From the NCBI RefSeq assembly GCF_042140125.1, contig NZ_CP159473.1: a stretch of DNA of 64,000 nt; one strand, given 5' to 3'. The DNA is from Rhodophyticola sp017644125 (GTDB lineage Bacteria; Pseudomonadota; Alphaproteobacteria; Rhodobacterales; Rhodobacteraceae). Below are positions 25,859-34,605 of the stretch, piece after piece (the first letter of the stretch is position 1; every line of letters starts with the position of its first letter). The notes under the pieces are model-generated. The model had not been told where the DNA came from. It saw only the letters and a program-made list of their open reading frames with translations, and ran no database searches. Made by a program: the position numbers and the translations under genes.

Positions 25859-26986
25859 ATGAAACGATTTGCAGTCATCCTCGGCGGCGCATCGGTGCTC
25901 GCGCTTGCGGCGGCGGCCAATGTGGCGGCCGACACGGAGGACTTTCCCCCGCTTCAGACCTTGGGGCCACCGCCCATTCCGGCCGACAACCCGATGAGCG
26001 AGGAGATCGTCGAACTGGGCGAGATGCTGTTCTGGGACGGCCGGCTTTCCGGCAACGGAACCATGCCTTGTTCGGCCTGCCACCTGCCGGATGTCGGCTG
26101 GGGCAACGGGACGCCGATTTCCTTCGGCTATTCCGGCAACCAGCACTGGCGCAACAGCCAGACGATCCTGAACTCGGCCTATTACACCCGGCTTTTCTGG
26201 GACGGCAGCCAGACCTCGCTTGAGGCGCAGGCCCGCGCCGCCGCAGGCGGGGCCGTGGGGGGCAATGGCGACGGCTCGATGATGGAGATGCGGCTGCGCT
26301 TCGTTCCGGACTATGTCGAGCGGTTCAACGATGTCTTCGGGACGGACTATCCCCGCGTCAGCCAGGCGTGGAATGCGATTGCCGCGTTTCAGCGGACGGT
26401 GGTGACCGACGCGGAGCAGGTGCCCTTCGATCGCTACCTTGCGGGCGACGAGGGCGCGATGAGCGACAGCGCCCTGCGCGGCATGGAGCTTTTCAACGGC
26501 GAGGCGGGCTGCATCGCGTGCCACAATGGTGCGCTCGGCTCCAACCAGCAATTCTACAACACGGGCGTTCCCACGCCGCCGGAGTTCAACGAGTTTCCCG
26601 AGTTCCAGCTGGTCATGCTTTGGGAGACCTATGCCAAGGGCGCGTCGGAAGAGCTGTACCGGACGGTGACCGACGACATGGGTCTTTACCATGTCACCAA
26701 GCGGCCCGGCGATATCGGCAGCTTCCGCACCCCCTCGGTGCGCGAGCTGGTATGGACCGTCCCCTATATGCACAACGGCGTCTTCGCCACGCTGGAGGAC
26801 GTCGTCGCCTTCTACAATGCAGGCGGCGGAGAGGATCAGACCGCGGGGCTGGAGCCTCTGAACCTCGACGATCGGCAAATGGCCGATCTGGTGGCCTTCC
26901 TGGAAGCGCTCTCGATGGACGAGCCGCTTCTGATGGAACCGCCGGAGATCCCTGAAACCGCAACCTGGGCGGAGTTCGACCAATGA
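25859..26986 (+). CDS. idrP2: Di-haem cytochrome c peroxidase/MauG family protein, second copy, IdrP-like
   Basis: A 375-residue paralogue of the preceding gene with haem motifs CSACH (71-75) and CIACH (218-222) and the LGEMLFWDGRLSG and TVPYMHNGVFATLEDVV blocks. A signal peptide ends near residue 23 (NVAADTEDF). The ATG at 25859 is preferred to 25844, as GAGGAGAG (25846-25853) is well placed before it. The C-terminal ELEPLNLDD-type segment is shared with copy one, indicating tandem duplication followed by divergence. The stop overlaps the Rieske start by ATGA, so peroxidase and reductase subunits are coupled. Confidence 0.8.
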   Translation: MKRFAVILGGASVLALAAAANVAADTEDFPPLQTLGPPPIPADNPMSEEIVELGEMLFWDGRLSGNGTMPCSACHLPDVGWGNGTPISFGYSGNQHWRNSQTILNSAYYTRLFWDGSQTSLEAQARAAAGGAVGGNGDGSMMEMRLRFVPDYVERFNDVFGTDYPRVSQAWNAIAAFQRTVVTDAEQVPFDRYLAGDEGAMSDSALRGMELFNGEAGCIACHNGALGSNQQFYNTGVPTPPEFNEFPEFQLVMLWETYAKGASEELYRTVTDDMGLYHVTKRPGDIGSFRTPSVRELVWTVPYMHNGVFATLEDVVAFYNAGGGEDQTAGLEPLNLDDRQMADLVAFLEALSMDEPLLMEPPEIPETATWAEFDQ

Positions 26987-27537
26987 CACACAAAGCCAAG
27001 GCCGAGGGTGTCGGCCAAAAACACCCCTGTTCGGCAGTCAGCCGCCGCCAGTTCCTGATCCTGGGCGGAGCCTCCGTCGCGGTGCTGGCCACCTACGGAA
27101 CGGGTGCCGGGGCGCAGCAGCTTGTCTCCTCCTCCTATGTCAGGACCGTGGTCGGCAAGGTGTCGGATCTTGTGTCCGGCGAGGCCACGACCTTCCTCTA
27201 TCCCAATGACGACGTCGAAAACGTCCTCGTGATGCTTGACGAAGAGGCCGGGGGCGGCGTGGGCGAGGGGCGCAACATCGTCGCCTTCAACACCATCTGC
27301 CCGCATATGGGCGGCTATATGGGGGCCGCCGATTTCCATGCCGAGCATTCGGTGCTCGGGCCATGCCCGCTGCACCTGTCGACCTTCGATCTGACCAAGC
27401 ACGGCATGATCGTATCCGGCCATGCCGTGGAGAGCCTGCCGCAGATCGTTCTGGAGATCGACGGCGATGACATCGTGGCGACGGGCGTGATGGGGCTGTT
27501 CTACGGCTATAACCAAAACCCCTCGGGCGAAGCGTAA
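26983..27537 (+). CDS. idrB: Rieske 2Fe-2S subunit (AioB/IdrB-like), Tat-exported
   Basis: A 184-residue Rieske protein. The N-terminus carries a twin-arginine motif SRRQFL (20-25) followed by a hydrophobic stretch, so it is folded before export. The cluster ligands are Cys106 and His108 in CPHMGG and Cys128 and His131 in CPLHLS. No disulfide cysteine accompanies them, as in AioB-type rather than bc1-type Rieske proteins. It would carry electrons between the molybdenum subunit and a c-type cytochrome or the quinone pool. Only this subunit has a Tat signal, so the catalytic subunit probably travels with it, as for arsenite oxidase. Confidence 0.87.
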   Translation: MTHKAKAEGVGQKHPCSAVSRRQFLILGGASVAVLATYGTGAGAQQLVSSSYVRTVVGKVSDLVSGEATTFLYPNDDVENVLVMLDEEAGGGVGEGRNIVAFNTICPHMGGYMGAADFHAEHSVLGPCPLHLSTFDLTKHGMIVSGHAVESLPQIVLEIDGDDIVATGVMGLFYGYNQNPSGEA

Positions 27538-27552
27538 CATAGGAGCACGACC

Positions 27553-30222
27553 ATGAATGAGACCGTCGTCAACAACCGCGATTACGTGCCCCTTCCGCCG
27601 CCCGACGCGGAGATTCTGACCACTGCGTGCAGCTATTGCATCGTCGCGTGTTCCTACAAGGTCTATCGCTGGCCCGTAGGACGGGAGGGCGGACAGGCCG
27701 CCGACCAGAACGCCTTTGGCGTGGAGTTTCCCACTTTCGGCGCGCCCTGGGTCGCGCGCAGCCAGCACAATATCGGCATGCATGAGGGGCGCCCGCACCA
27801 TTTCGTCATCATCGCCGATGCCGATGCCGAAGTGGTCAACCCGAACGGCAACTATTCCGTCCGGGGCGGCACGCTCGCGCAGAAGATCTACAATCCAGAT
27901 ACCCCCACGCGGGACCGTCTGAAATACCCGCAGATCCGCATCGGCGGCATCCTGACCCCGGCAAGCTGGGATCTGGTGACCGATGTGATGGCGGATATCT
28001 CACAATACATCCTCTCCGAGTATGGCGAGCATGCCTGGGGTATGAAGACCTATTCCTACGAGTATTTCGAGAACACCTATGCGATCTCGAAGCTGGTCAA
28101 CCGGGGCGTCGGCACGCCGGTCTATGCGCCCCACGACAAGCCGCAGGCCGCCGAGGACGCCGCCGGGCTGGACGATGCGGGGATCAACTCCTTCGCGGCC
28201 TCCTATGAGGACTGGGGATCCTGCGATGTTGCATTTCTGTCAGGCGTAGACCCCTATGAGACCAAGACGGTGCTGTTTACCGAATGGATGATGGGCGGCG
28301 CCAATCCGGGCAAGCAGATGATTTTTGTCACCCCGCACCGGACCATGGGCGTGGAGTACGGCATCCGCAATGGCGGCCTCTGGCTGCCGATCATTCCGGG
28401 CACCGATACCGCGCTGCATCTGGCGCTGGCCAAGATCATCATCGACAACGGCTGGCAGGATCAGGAGTTCATCGACAACTGGGTCAACAATCGTTGGGAG
28501 ATCGAGTTGGGTTACGGGCGCGGCACGCGCAACACGCGCTGGCAGTGGCGCACGACCTGGGGCCGGTGGCAGTCGGATTGGGAGGATTTCCAGGAGTTCA
28601 TCGCCAATGAGCCGGCCGCGGAGCTGCAAGAGGCCGCCCGGATCACCGGCCTGCCGGCCGAGGACATCCAGCGCGCCGCCGAGATGATCGCCCGCCCGCG
28701 GGAGGATGGTACCCGGCCCAAGACCTCGTTCATGTTGGAAAAAGGTAACTACTGGTCCAACAATTACATGAACACGGCGTCTCTGGCGTCGCTTGGGCTG
28801 ATGTGTGGCGCGGGCAACCGGCCGGGTCAGGTGATCAGCCGCGGCGGTGGTCACCAGCGTGGTGGCATGAGTGCCGGCGGCGGACGCGGATGGCTTTCGC
28901 CCGAGAAACATCCCGGGCGCCGCAAGAAGGCGCTGAACGTGGACCGTTGGGTGATGGACGGCAATGTCCGCTTCATGTGGACCATCGGGCTGACATGGTT
29001 CCCCGCGATGCTTGCGTCGCAGGAACTGGCCAGCCGCGTTGCCGACATGACGGTGCGCAACCCGAACCAGCCCCGCTCCGTCGATCGTGACCACCTGTTC
29101 GAGGTGTTCAAGGAACGGGTGGATTCAGGGGGCATGGTGCTGGTCGACAGCGACATCTATCCGGTCGACCCGCTCAACACCCAATACGCCGATATCGTAT
29201 TGCCCGCAGCCGGATGGGGCGAGGTCGATTTCGCCCGCTGCAATGCGGAACGCCGTCTGCGTCTCTATGCGAAGTTCAACGACGCGCCGGGTGAGGCAAA
29301 ACCGGACTGGTGGGCCATCGGTCAGTTCGCGCAGAAGATGGGATACGAGGGGTTCGGCTGGGAGGAGTCCAACGACATCTTCGAAGAGGCCGCGCGCTTC
29401 TCCCGCACCGGGGTCCTGTCCTACAACGTGCTGGTTCGCGAGGCCCAACGCGAGGGCAAGACCGGACATGAGAAACTGCGCGAGCTTGGCACCACGGGCA
29501 TCCAGACGCCGATCCGCATGGTTGACGGGCAGATGGTCGGCACGCAGCGTCTGCATGATCCGTCCAACGACTGGGGCGAGATCGAAGGCGATACGTTCGA
29601 CCGCAAATGGCTCTACGCCTTCGGCACGCATACCGGCAAGGCCAACATGCTCAAGACGCCGTGGACCAATGACAGCTGGTCGGATTTCTACGAGGCGATC
29701 AAGCCGCGGGCCGAGAAGGGCGAGATCTGGATCACCAATGGCCGGGTCAACGAGACATGGCAGTCGGGCTTCGACGATCTGCGCAAACCCTACCTGGCCA
29801 AGCGCTGGCCCTGGCCGCATATCGTGATCCACCCCGATGATGCCGCGCCCCACGGTATCGAAAGCGGCGATCTGGTGGAGGGTTACAACGACACGGTCTA
29901 TGTCCAGACCGGGGAGCCCGTGGGCGTGCTCGACGGAGATCTGAGCTTCTCAAGGCTGATGGAAAACGGCCATATCCGCACCACCGAAGGGCAGTTCGTG
30001 GCGGTTGCCATCGTCTCCGACGAGATGCGGCCGGGTGTGGCCAAGGCGGCGTTCAACTATCCGGGGTCCATGGCCAACTCGGTCTGTCATGCGGTGCCCG
30101 ATCCGGTCAGCGGAAACTACCGCTACAAGCTTGGCCGTGGGGTTCTGCGCAGGATCGGGGAAAGCGCCTACAAGGACAATTTCCTTGAGATGTCCCTGAA
30201 ACCGCGGCCGATCATGTCCTAG
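27553..30222 (+). CDS. idrA: Molybdopterin oxidoreductase of the AioA clade, probable iodate reductase catalytic subunit
   Basis: An 889-residue DMSO-reductase-family enzyme. Cys26, Cys29 and Cys33 in CSYCIVACSYK give the three-cysteine motif that binds a 3Fe-4S cluster in AioA, with no fourth cysteine. Further markers are GGTLAQKIYNPDTPTRDRL, PGTDTALHLALAKI and the cofactor region around GGGHQRGG. There is no signal peptide. It is longer than the typical AioA. The SYED segment before the second domain lacks the glutamate that I recall AioA using for arsenite. Neighbours are two di-haem peroxidases and a Rieske protein, the iodate reductase arrangement, and no aioXSR or ars gene is nearby. 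Iodate reductase is preferred, with arsenite oxidase as the alternative. Confidence 0.8.
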   Translation: MNETVVNNRDYVPLPPPDAEILTTACSYCIVACSYKVYRWPVGREGGQAADQNAFGVEFPTFGAPWVARSQHNIGMHEGRPHHFVIIADADAEVVNPNGNYSVRGGTLAQKIYNPDTPTRDRLKYPQIRIGGILTPASWDLVTDVMADISQYILSEYGEHAWGMKTYSYEYFENTYAISKLVNRGVGTPVYAPHDKPQAAEDAAGLDDAGINSFAASYEDWGSCDVAFLSGVDPYETKTVLFTEWMMGGANPGKQMIFVTPHRTMGVEYGIRNGGLWLPIIPGTDTALHLALAKIIIDNGWQDQEFIDNWVNNRWEIELGYGRGTRNTRWQWRTTWGRWQSDWEDFQEFIANEPAAELQEAARITGLPAEDIQRAAEMIARPREDGTRPKTSFMLEKGNYWSNNYMNTASLASLGLMCGAGNRPGQVISRGGGHQRGGMSAGGGRGWLSPEKHPGRRKKALNVDRWVMDGNVRFMWTIGLTWFPAMLASQELASRVADMTVRNPNQPRSVDRDHLFEVFKERVDSGGMVLVDSDIYPVDPLNTQYADIVLPAAGWGEVDFARCNAERRLRLYAKFNDAPGEAKPDWWAIGQFAQKMGYEGFGWEESNDIFEEAARFSRTGVLSYNVLVREAQREGKTGHEKLRELGTTGIQTPIRMVDGQMVGTQRLHDPSNDWGEIEGDTFDRKWLYAFGTHTGKANMLKTPWTNDSWSDFYEAIKPRAEKGEIWITNGRVNETWQSGFDDLRKPYLAKRWPWPHIVIHPDDAAPHGIESGDLVEGYNDTVYVQTGEPVGVLDGDLSFSRLMENGHIRTTEGQFVAVAIVSDEMRPGVAKAAFNYPGSMANSVCHAVPDPVSGNYRYKLGRGVLRRIGESAYKDNFLEMSLKPRPIMS

Positions 30223-30237
30223 GCCGCGCATCAAAAG

Positions 30238-30283
30238 GGCCCGCCCCAACCGCGACAGCCTGCGGACCGGGGCGGGCCTTCAC
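30238..30283 (+). terminator. Strong hairpin after the molybdopterin subunit gene
   Basis: GGCCCGCCCC (30238-30247) pairs perfectly with GGGGCGGGCC (30269-30278), a 10-base-pair GC stem with a 21-base loop, followed by TTCACTTTC. It begins 16 bases after the stop codon. It probably ends or attenuates the four-gene operon before the DUF2478 gene. Confidence 0.65.
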
Positions 30284-30306
30284 TTTCGGACCGAGGGTCA
30301 AAAAGA

Positions 30307-30828
30307 ATGCGTTTGGGTGTCATTTATCCGCAGCAGAAGGCCGGGGCCGACGTGCTGCTCTGTGGCCTGGCGGCGCGGCTTGAGGCGGACGGTCTGCGTC
30401 TTGCGGGCACGGTTCAGTCCAATCCGGCCCGGGCCGATGGCGGGCGCTGCGACATGGATCTCCGCGTACTCGGTGGCGGCCCCGGCATCCGGATCAGCCA
30501 GTCGCTTGGGCCGGGGTCGCGGGGATGCAGGCTTGATCTCTCCGCGCTGGAAGGCGCGGTTGAAGAGGTGCGGGCGCGCATGACGCCGGACACCGATCTT
30601 GTCATCATCAACAAGTTCGGCAAGCACGAGGCCGAGGGCCGTGGCTTCCGCCCGCTCATCGCCGATGCGCTTGCGCTTGGCTTGCCGGTTCTGACCGCGG
30701 CAAACGCGCTCAATCGGTTCGCATTCGACAGTTTCGCCGCCGACCTTGCCGAGACCGTTCCCGCCGACCCGGACAGGTTGCAGGCCTGGATCGACGGCGT
30801 GTTGGGAGATCAGCGGATCGCCGTCTGA
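30307..30828 (+). CDS. DUF2478 family protein (molybdenum-associated NTPase-like)
   Basis: A 173-residue DUF2478 protein. The signature is the VIINKFGKHEAEGRGFRPLI segment (about 99-118), followed by GLPVLTAAN. DUF2478 genes are often found with molybdate transport or molybdoenzyme genes and have been likened to P-loop nucleoside triphosphatases, though a clear Walker A motif is not seen here. Its place right after the molybdenum reductase, beyond a hairpin, suggests a role in cofactor supply or enzyme maturation. This is inferred from context. It converges on the GntR gene. Confidence 0.8.
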   Translation: MRLGVIYPQQKAGADVLLCGLAARLEADGLRLAGTVQSNPARADGGRCDMDLRVLGGGPGIRISQSLGPGSRGCRLDLSALEGAVEEVRARMTPDTDLVIINKFGKHEAEGRGFRPLIADALALGLPVLTAANALNRFAFDSFAADLAETVPADPDRLQAWIDGVLGDQRIAV

Positions 30829-30931
30829 CGGGACGTCCCGCGCCGGTTTGGCGGGGCGGGGCAGGGGCGTGCCGACCGCCCCCGGCCAAGACGCGGACGG
30901 TTCAGGCGAAAACGCCGCGCTACCGATCCGG

Positions 30932-31588
30932 TCAGCTCAAGGCCTTTTTCAACGCTGCCAGCTTGTTGTTGAGATGCGCGGTCAGCAACTCGCGCAAGCG
31001 CGCGCCGTCGCGGGTTTCAAGCGCGGCGATAATATCGTGATGCTCCTCCACCGCCTCGGCCCATCTGCTATCCGACACGTTTGCCAAGAGCCGTGCCCGT
31101 TCAACCCGGGAGGACAACATCGTGTAATGCTGTGCCAGAACCGGATTGCGGGCCGCCGCCATCAGCGCGTCATGGATGTCGCGGTTGGCCTGAAAATACG
31201 CGGGTCTGTTCCCCGCCTCATAATGCCGGAACATATCCCGATGGCGCAGGGCGATCCGCGCGATCTCCCCATCGCTAGCCCGCGCGCAGGCCAGTTCGCC
31301 GGCCAGCCCTTCCAGAACCGCGATGACCGGGAAGGCCGCCTCAAGCTCTTCCATGGTGACGTTCGACACCCGCGCGCCCCGGTTCGATTCAAGAACCACG
31401 AGACCTTCATTGGCCAGAACCTTGAGTGCCTCCCGCAGCGGGGTGCGCGACACGCCGAGGCTTTCGCACAATTCGCGCTCGGGCACTTTTGCACCGGGCT
31501 CCAGCGTGCCCTGCACGATCGCTTCGCGCAGACGGGTCACAAGTTCTTCGTGAAGCGACGGGCGGGTCAACGGGGTGGACAGGTTCAT
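30932..31588 (-). CDS. GntR-family transcriptional regulator, FCD (FadR) subgroup
   Basis: A 218-residue repressor-type regulator. The winged helix-turn-helix occupies about 10-75 (LHEELVTRLREAIVQGTLEPG, then ELCESLGVSRTPLREALKVL), and the all-helical FCD effector domain the rest, with metal-ligand-like histidines in NRDIHDAL and EEHHDII. Effectors of this subgroup are commonly organic acids such as lactate, glycolate, or pyruvate. The ATG at 31588 follows the dehydrogenase stop by one base, so it is the second gene of that operon, and the longer frame is inside the dehydrogenase gene. It probably controls the divergent promoter at 34508-34545. Confidence 0.9.
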   Translation of the reverse strand: MNLSTPLTRPSLHEELVTRLREAIVQGTLEPGAKVPERELCESLGVSRTPLREALKVLANEGLVVLESNRGARVSNVTMEELEAAFPVIAVLEGLAGELACARASDGEIARIALRHRDMFRHYEAGNRPAYFQANRDIHDALMAAARNPVLAQHYTMLSSRVERARLLANVSDSRWAEAVEEHHDIIAALETRDGARLRELLTAHLNNKLAALKKALS

Positions 31589-31589
31589 C

Positions 31590-34481
31590 TCAGCGGTCTC
31601 CCTCTGCCAGGGCCATTTCAAGCACCCGCGCCACATGGATCGCCGCGCGGCCCGCGCCGTCGGCGATCTGGTGGCGGCAGGACGTGCCATCGGCGACGAT
31701 CAGCGTGTCGCAGGGCGCGTTCCGCACAGCCGGGAGCAGATCGGCCTCGGCCATCTTCAGCGATATATCTACCGTATCACGGCCATAGCCGAAAGCCCCG
31801 GCCATACCGCAGCAACTTGTCTCGATCAGCTCGACCTCGGCGTCGGGGATCAGATCAAGTGCCGCCTGCACATCCGGCATCACCTGATGCGCCTTCTGGT
31901 GGCAATGCCCGTGCAGCAGGATTTTCTTGCCCAAGGGCCGCAGCGGCAGGCGTATGTTCCGCCTGACGAGAAATTCCTCCAGCATCAGGGCCTGCCCGGC
32001 CACTATCTCGGCCCGTCCGTCGGTGATCAGTGCGGGGATCTCGTCGCGCAGCGTCAGGAGCGAGGAGGGCTCAAGCCCGATAACCGGCAGGCCAGCCTCC
32101 ACATGGGGCAGAAGTGCTGAGATCAGCCTCTCGGCCTCGGCCCGTGCCTCCTCCACCAGACCGACGGACAAAAGCGTCCGCCCGCAATCCAGCGGGCGCT
32201 TGCCATCGGCAGGCGTGGCGACCTGAACCCTGAGGCCCGCGGCACGCAGCACGCGGCCCGCGGCGCGGAGGTTTTCCGGTTCGAAATAGCGGTTGAACGC
32301 ATCGGCGAACAGGATCACATCGGGTGCGCCATCGGCGAATTCGTCATCCCGGAACGGATGTGAGGACCATGTCGGCAGGTCGCGGGACGCCGCGAACCCG
32401 GTCAACCCTTCGGTCAGTTTCGCGACGCCGGGGATGCGGTTGCGCAGATTCATCAGCCACGCCACACGCGATGCCAAGGGCGCATAGCGCGGCATCCGGC
32501 CCACCAGACGATCATGCAGGGTCAGCCCGTATTTCGCGGCCCGCGCGGCCAGAACCTCGGTTTTCATCCGGGCCATATCCACGCCGGTGGGGCATTCGCG
32601 CTTGCAGGCCTTGCAAGAGACGCAGAGCTTCATTGTTTCCACCATCGCGTCGGAGGTCAGCGCGTCGGGTCCTAGCTGGCCCGAGATTGCAAGCCGCAGG
32701 CTGTTCGCGCGCCCGCGCGTCACGTCGCGCTCGTTCCGGGTCACGCGGTAGGACGGGCACATGGCGCCGCCTTTCAGCTTCCGGCAGGCGCCGTTGTTGT
32801 TGCACATCTCCACCGCGCCCTGAAAGCCGCCGCCCGCACCGGGCCAGGCGGACCAGTCGAAAGCGGTTTTCAGCGGCGGCACGGAATAGGTGTCGCTGTA
32901 GCGGAACAGGCTGCGGTCATCCATCCTGGGCGGGTCGACGATCTTGCCCGGGTTCAGCACGCCATCGGGGTCAAACCGCTGTTTCACCTCGCGGAACAGA
33001 TCGGTGATCTCGGTCCCGTACATGCGTTCATGGAATTCCGAGCGGACGATGCCGTCGCCATGTTCACCCGAATGCGAGCCCTTGTACTCTGCGACCAGCG
33101 CGAAGGCCTCCTCCGCGATGGACCGCATCTTCTTCACGTCGTCTTCAAGCTTGAGATTCAGGACCGGCCGCACATGCAGGCATCCGACGGAGGCATGGGC
33201 GTACCAGGTGCCTTGCGTGCCGTGGCGCTCGAACACATCCGTCAGCCGGGCGGTGTAATCGGCCAGATCGGTCAGTTCGACTGCGCAATCCTCGACGAAG
33301 GAAACGGGTTTGCCCTCCTGCTTCATCGACATCATGATATTGAGGCCGGATTTCCGCACCTCCGCGATCTGGCCTTGCAGGCGCTGGTCGGTGATCTGTT
33401 TCACACCACCCCAGTTGCGGCCGTCGCCACGCCACGAAAAACCCAGATCGCCCATGCGCTCTTCGATTTCGGTCAGCTTGCGCGCATTTGCGGCGGCGGA
33501 CCCCTCGTCGAACTCCACCAGCAGCAGCGCCGCCGGATCGCCCTCCACGAATGCCTCGATGGTGCGCCGGAAGAGCGGGATCTGCCGCGAGAGGCCGATC
33601 ATCGTGCTGTCGACCAGTTCCACCGAAAGCGGGTCGAGCGCGACCAGATGCCGGGTTGCGTCCATCGCCTGGTAGAAGCTGGGGAAATGACAGACGGCGA
33701 GAACACGTTCCCCCACAAGGGGCCAGAGCTTCAGCTCGATTGCCGTGAAATAGGCCAGCGTGCCTTCGGAGCCGACCAGAAGATGCGACAGGTTCACCGG
33801 TGCCGCTCCCGGGACCAGTGCGTCGAGATTGTAGCCGCCGACCCGGCGGTTCAGCTTGGGAAAGCGGGTGTCGATCAGATCGCCATGGGTCGTGCCGATC
33901 CGAAGCATGTCATCCACGATGGCCTGCGCCGGGTGATTGGAGAACGCGCCGCCCGGAACCTCGGCAAAGCGCGCTTCGGTCCCGTCGGCGAGAAGCGCGT
34001 CGATGGCATGGACGTTGGACCGCATGGTGCCATAGCGAAGTGACCGCCCACCGCAGGAGTTGTTCGCCGCCATGCCCCCGATGGTGGCGCGCGACGCGGT
34101 GGAGACATCGACCGGAAACCACAGCCCATGGGGTTTCAGCGCGCGGTTCAACTCGTCCAGCACAACGCCGGGCTCCACCACGGCGCGGCGGTTTTCCACG
34201 TCGATTTCCAGAATGCGGTTGAAGTGTTTGGAGTTGTCGAGGATCAGCCCTGAATTGACCGTCTGCCCACATTGCGACGTGCCGCCGCCCCGTCCGGTCA
34301 CAGGAATGCCGGCGTCGCGCGCGGCCGCGAGCGCGCTCGCGATGTCGTCCTTGGAGCGGGGAATCGCCACCGCCGCGGGCATCATCTGATAGATCGACGC
34401 GTCTGTGGAATAGCGGCCCCGCGAAAACGCATCTTCAAGGATTTCCCCGGAAAATCGGCCCTTTAGAGCGTCCAGCGGCAT
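31590..34481 (-). CDS. FAD-linked D-2-hydroxyacid dehydrogenase with Fe-S domain (YdiJ/D2HGDH type)
   Basis: A 963-residue, three-part enzyme. The N-terminal FAD-binding-4 domain has TGRGGGTSQCGQTVN, and the FAD-oxidase C-terminal domain runs to about 530. A ferredoxin-like segment follows with CVSCKACKRECPTG (one canonical 4Fe-4S motif) and upstream cysteines in MCNNNGACRKLKGG. The cysteine-rich domain near the C-terminus has GHCHQKAHQ and SCCGMAGAFGY. Relatives oxidise D-lactate, D-2-hydroxyglutarate or glycolate and pass electrons to the respiratory chain. The ATG at 34481 has GGAGGA six bases upstream and replaces a longer frame. A GntR regulator follows it, and an aminotransferase of glyoxylate type is divergent. 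Confidence 0.9.
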   Translation of the reverse strand: MPLDALKGRFSGEILEDAFSRGRYSTDASIYQMMPAAVAIPRSKDDIASALAAARDAGIPVTGRGGGTSQCGQTVNSGLILDNSKHFNRILEIDVENRRAVVEPGVVLDELNRALKPHGLWFPVDVSTASRATIGGMAANNSCGGRSLRYGTMRSNVHAIDALLADGTEARFAEVPGGAFSNHPAQAIVDDMLRIGTTHGDLIDTRFPKLNRRVGGYNLDALVPGAAPVNLSHLLVGSEGTLAYFTAIELKLWPLVGERVLAVCHFPSFYQAMDATRHLVALDPLSVELVDSTMIGLSRQIPLFRRTIEAFVEGDPAALLLVEFDEGSAAANARKLTEIEERMGDLGFSWRGDGRNWGGVKQITDQRLQGQIAEVRKSGLNIMMSMKQEGKPVSFVEDCAVELTDLADYTARLTDVFERHGTQGTWYAHASVGCLHVRPVLNLKLEDDVKKMRSIAEEAFALVAEYKGSHSGEHGDGIVRSEFHERMYGTEITDLFREVKQRFDPDGVLNPGKIVDPPRMDDRSLFRYSDTYSVPPLKTAFDWSAWPGAGGGFQGAVEMCNNNGACRKLKGGAMCPSYRVTRNERDVTRGRANSLRLAISGQLGPDALTSDAMVETMKLCVSCKACKRECPTGVDMARMKTEVLAARAAKYGLTLHDRLVGRMPRYAPLASRVAWLMNLRNRIPGVAKLTEGLTGFAASRDLPTWSSHPFRDDEFADGAPDVILFADAFNRYFEPENLRAAGRVLRAAGLRVQVATPADGKRPLDCGRTLLSVGLVEEARAEAERLISALLPHVEAGLPVIGLEPSSLLTLRDEIPALITDGRAEIVAGQALMLEEFLVRRNIRLPLRPLGKKILLHGHCHQKAHQVMPDVQAALDLIPDAEVELIETSCCGMAGAFGYGRDTVDISLKMAEADLLPAVRNAPCDTLIVADGTSCRHQIADGAGRAAIHVARVLEMALAEGDR

Positions 34482-34507
34482 ATCGATCTCCTCCGTCTCG
34501 TCCCGGC

Positions 34508-34545
34508 TTGACACCGGATCAATTCAAATTGTATTCATAATTCAA
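34508..34545 (+). promoter_or_regulatory. Predicted promoter and operator between divergent operons
   Basis: On the plus strand a perfect -35 box TTGACA (34508-34513) is followed after 18 bases by TATTCA (34532-34537). The latter lies in an imperfect dyad, TTGTATTCATAATTCAA (34529-34545), with arms matching at six of eight positions and the AT-rich look of FCD-GntR operators. A protein bound here would cover the -10 region and the opposing operon's upstream region. Confidence 0.45.
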
Positions 34546-34605
34546 CATTATGCATTCGGCAATATGTCGCGTCTTGGTCGGGCCGGATCAGTGGGAGGGT
34601 AACCA

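Noticed and set aside
27553..30222. Arsenite oxidase as the primary call
   Set aside because: The subunit clade fits, but two di-haem peroxidases belong to the iodate reductase arrangement, no arsenic resistance or aioXSR genes are near, and a pocket glutamate appears changed. It is kept as the alternative.
30829..30840. Palindrome CGGGACGTCCCG after the DUF2478 gene
   Set aside because: It is a perfect 12-base palindrome, but lies in a GC-rich convergent gap with no T-run or repeat copies, so I do not assign it a function.
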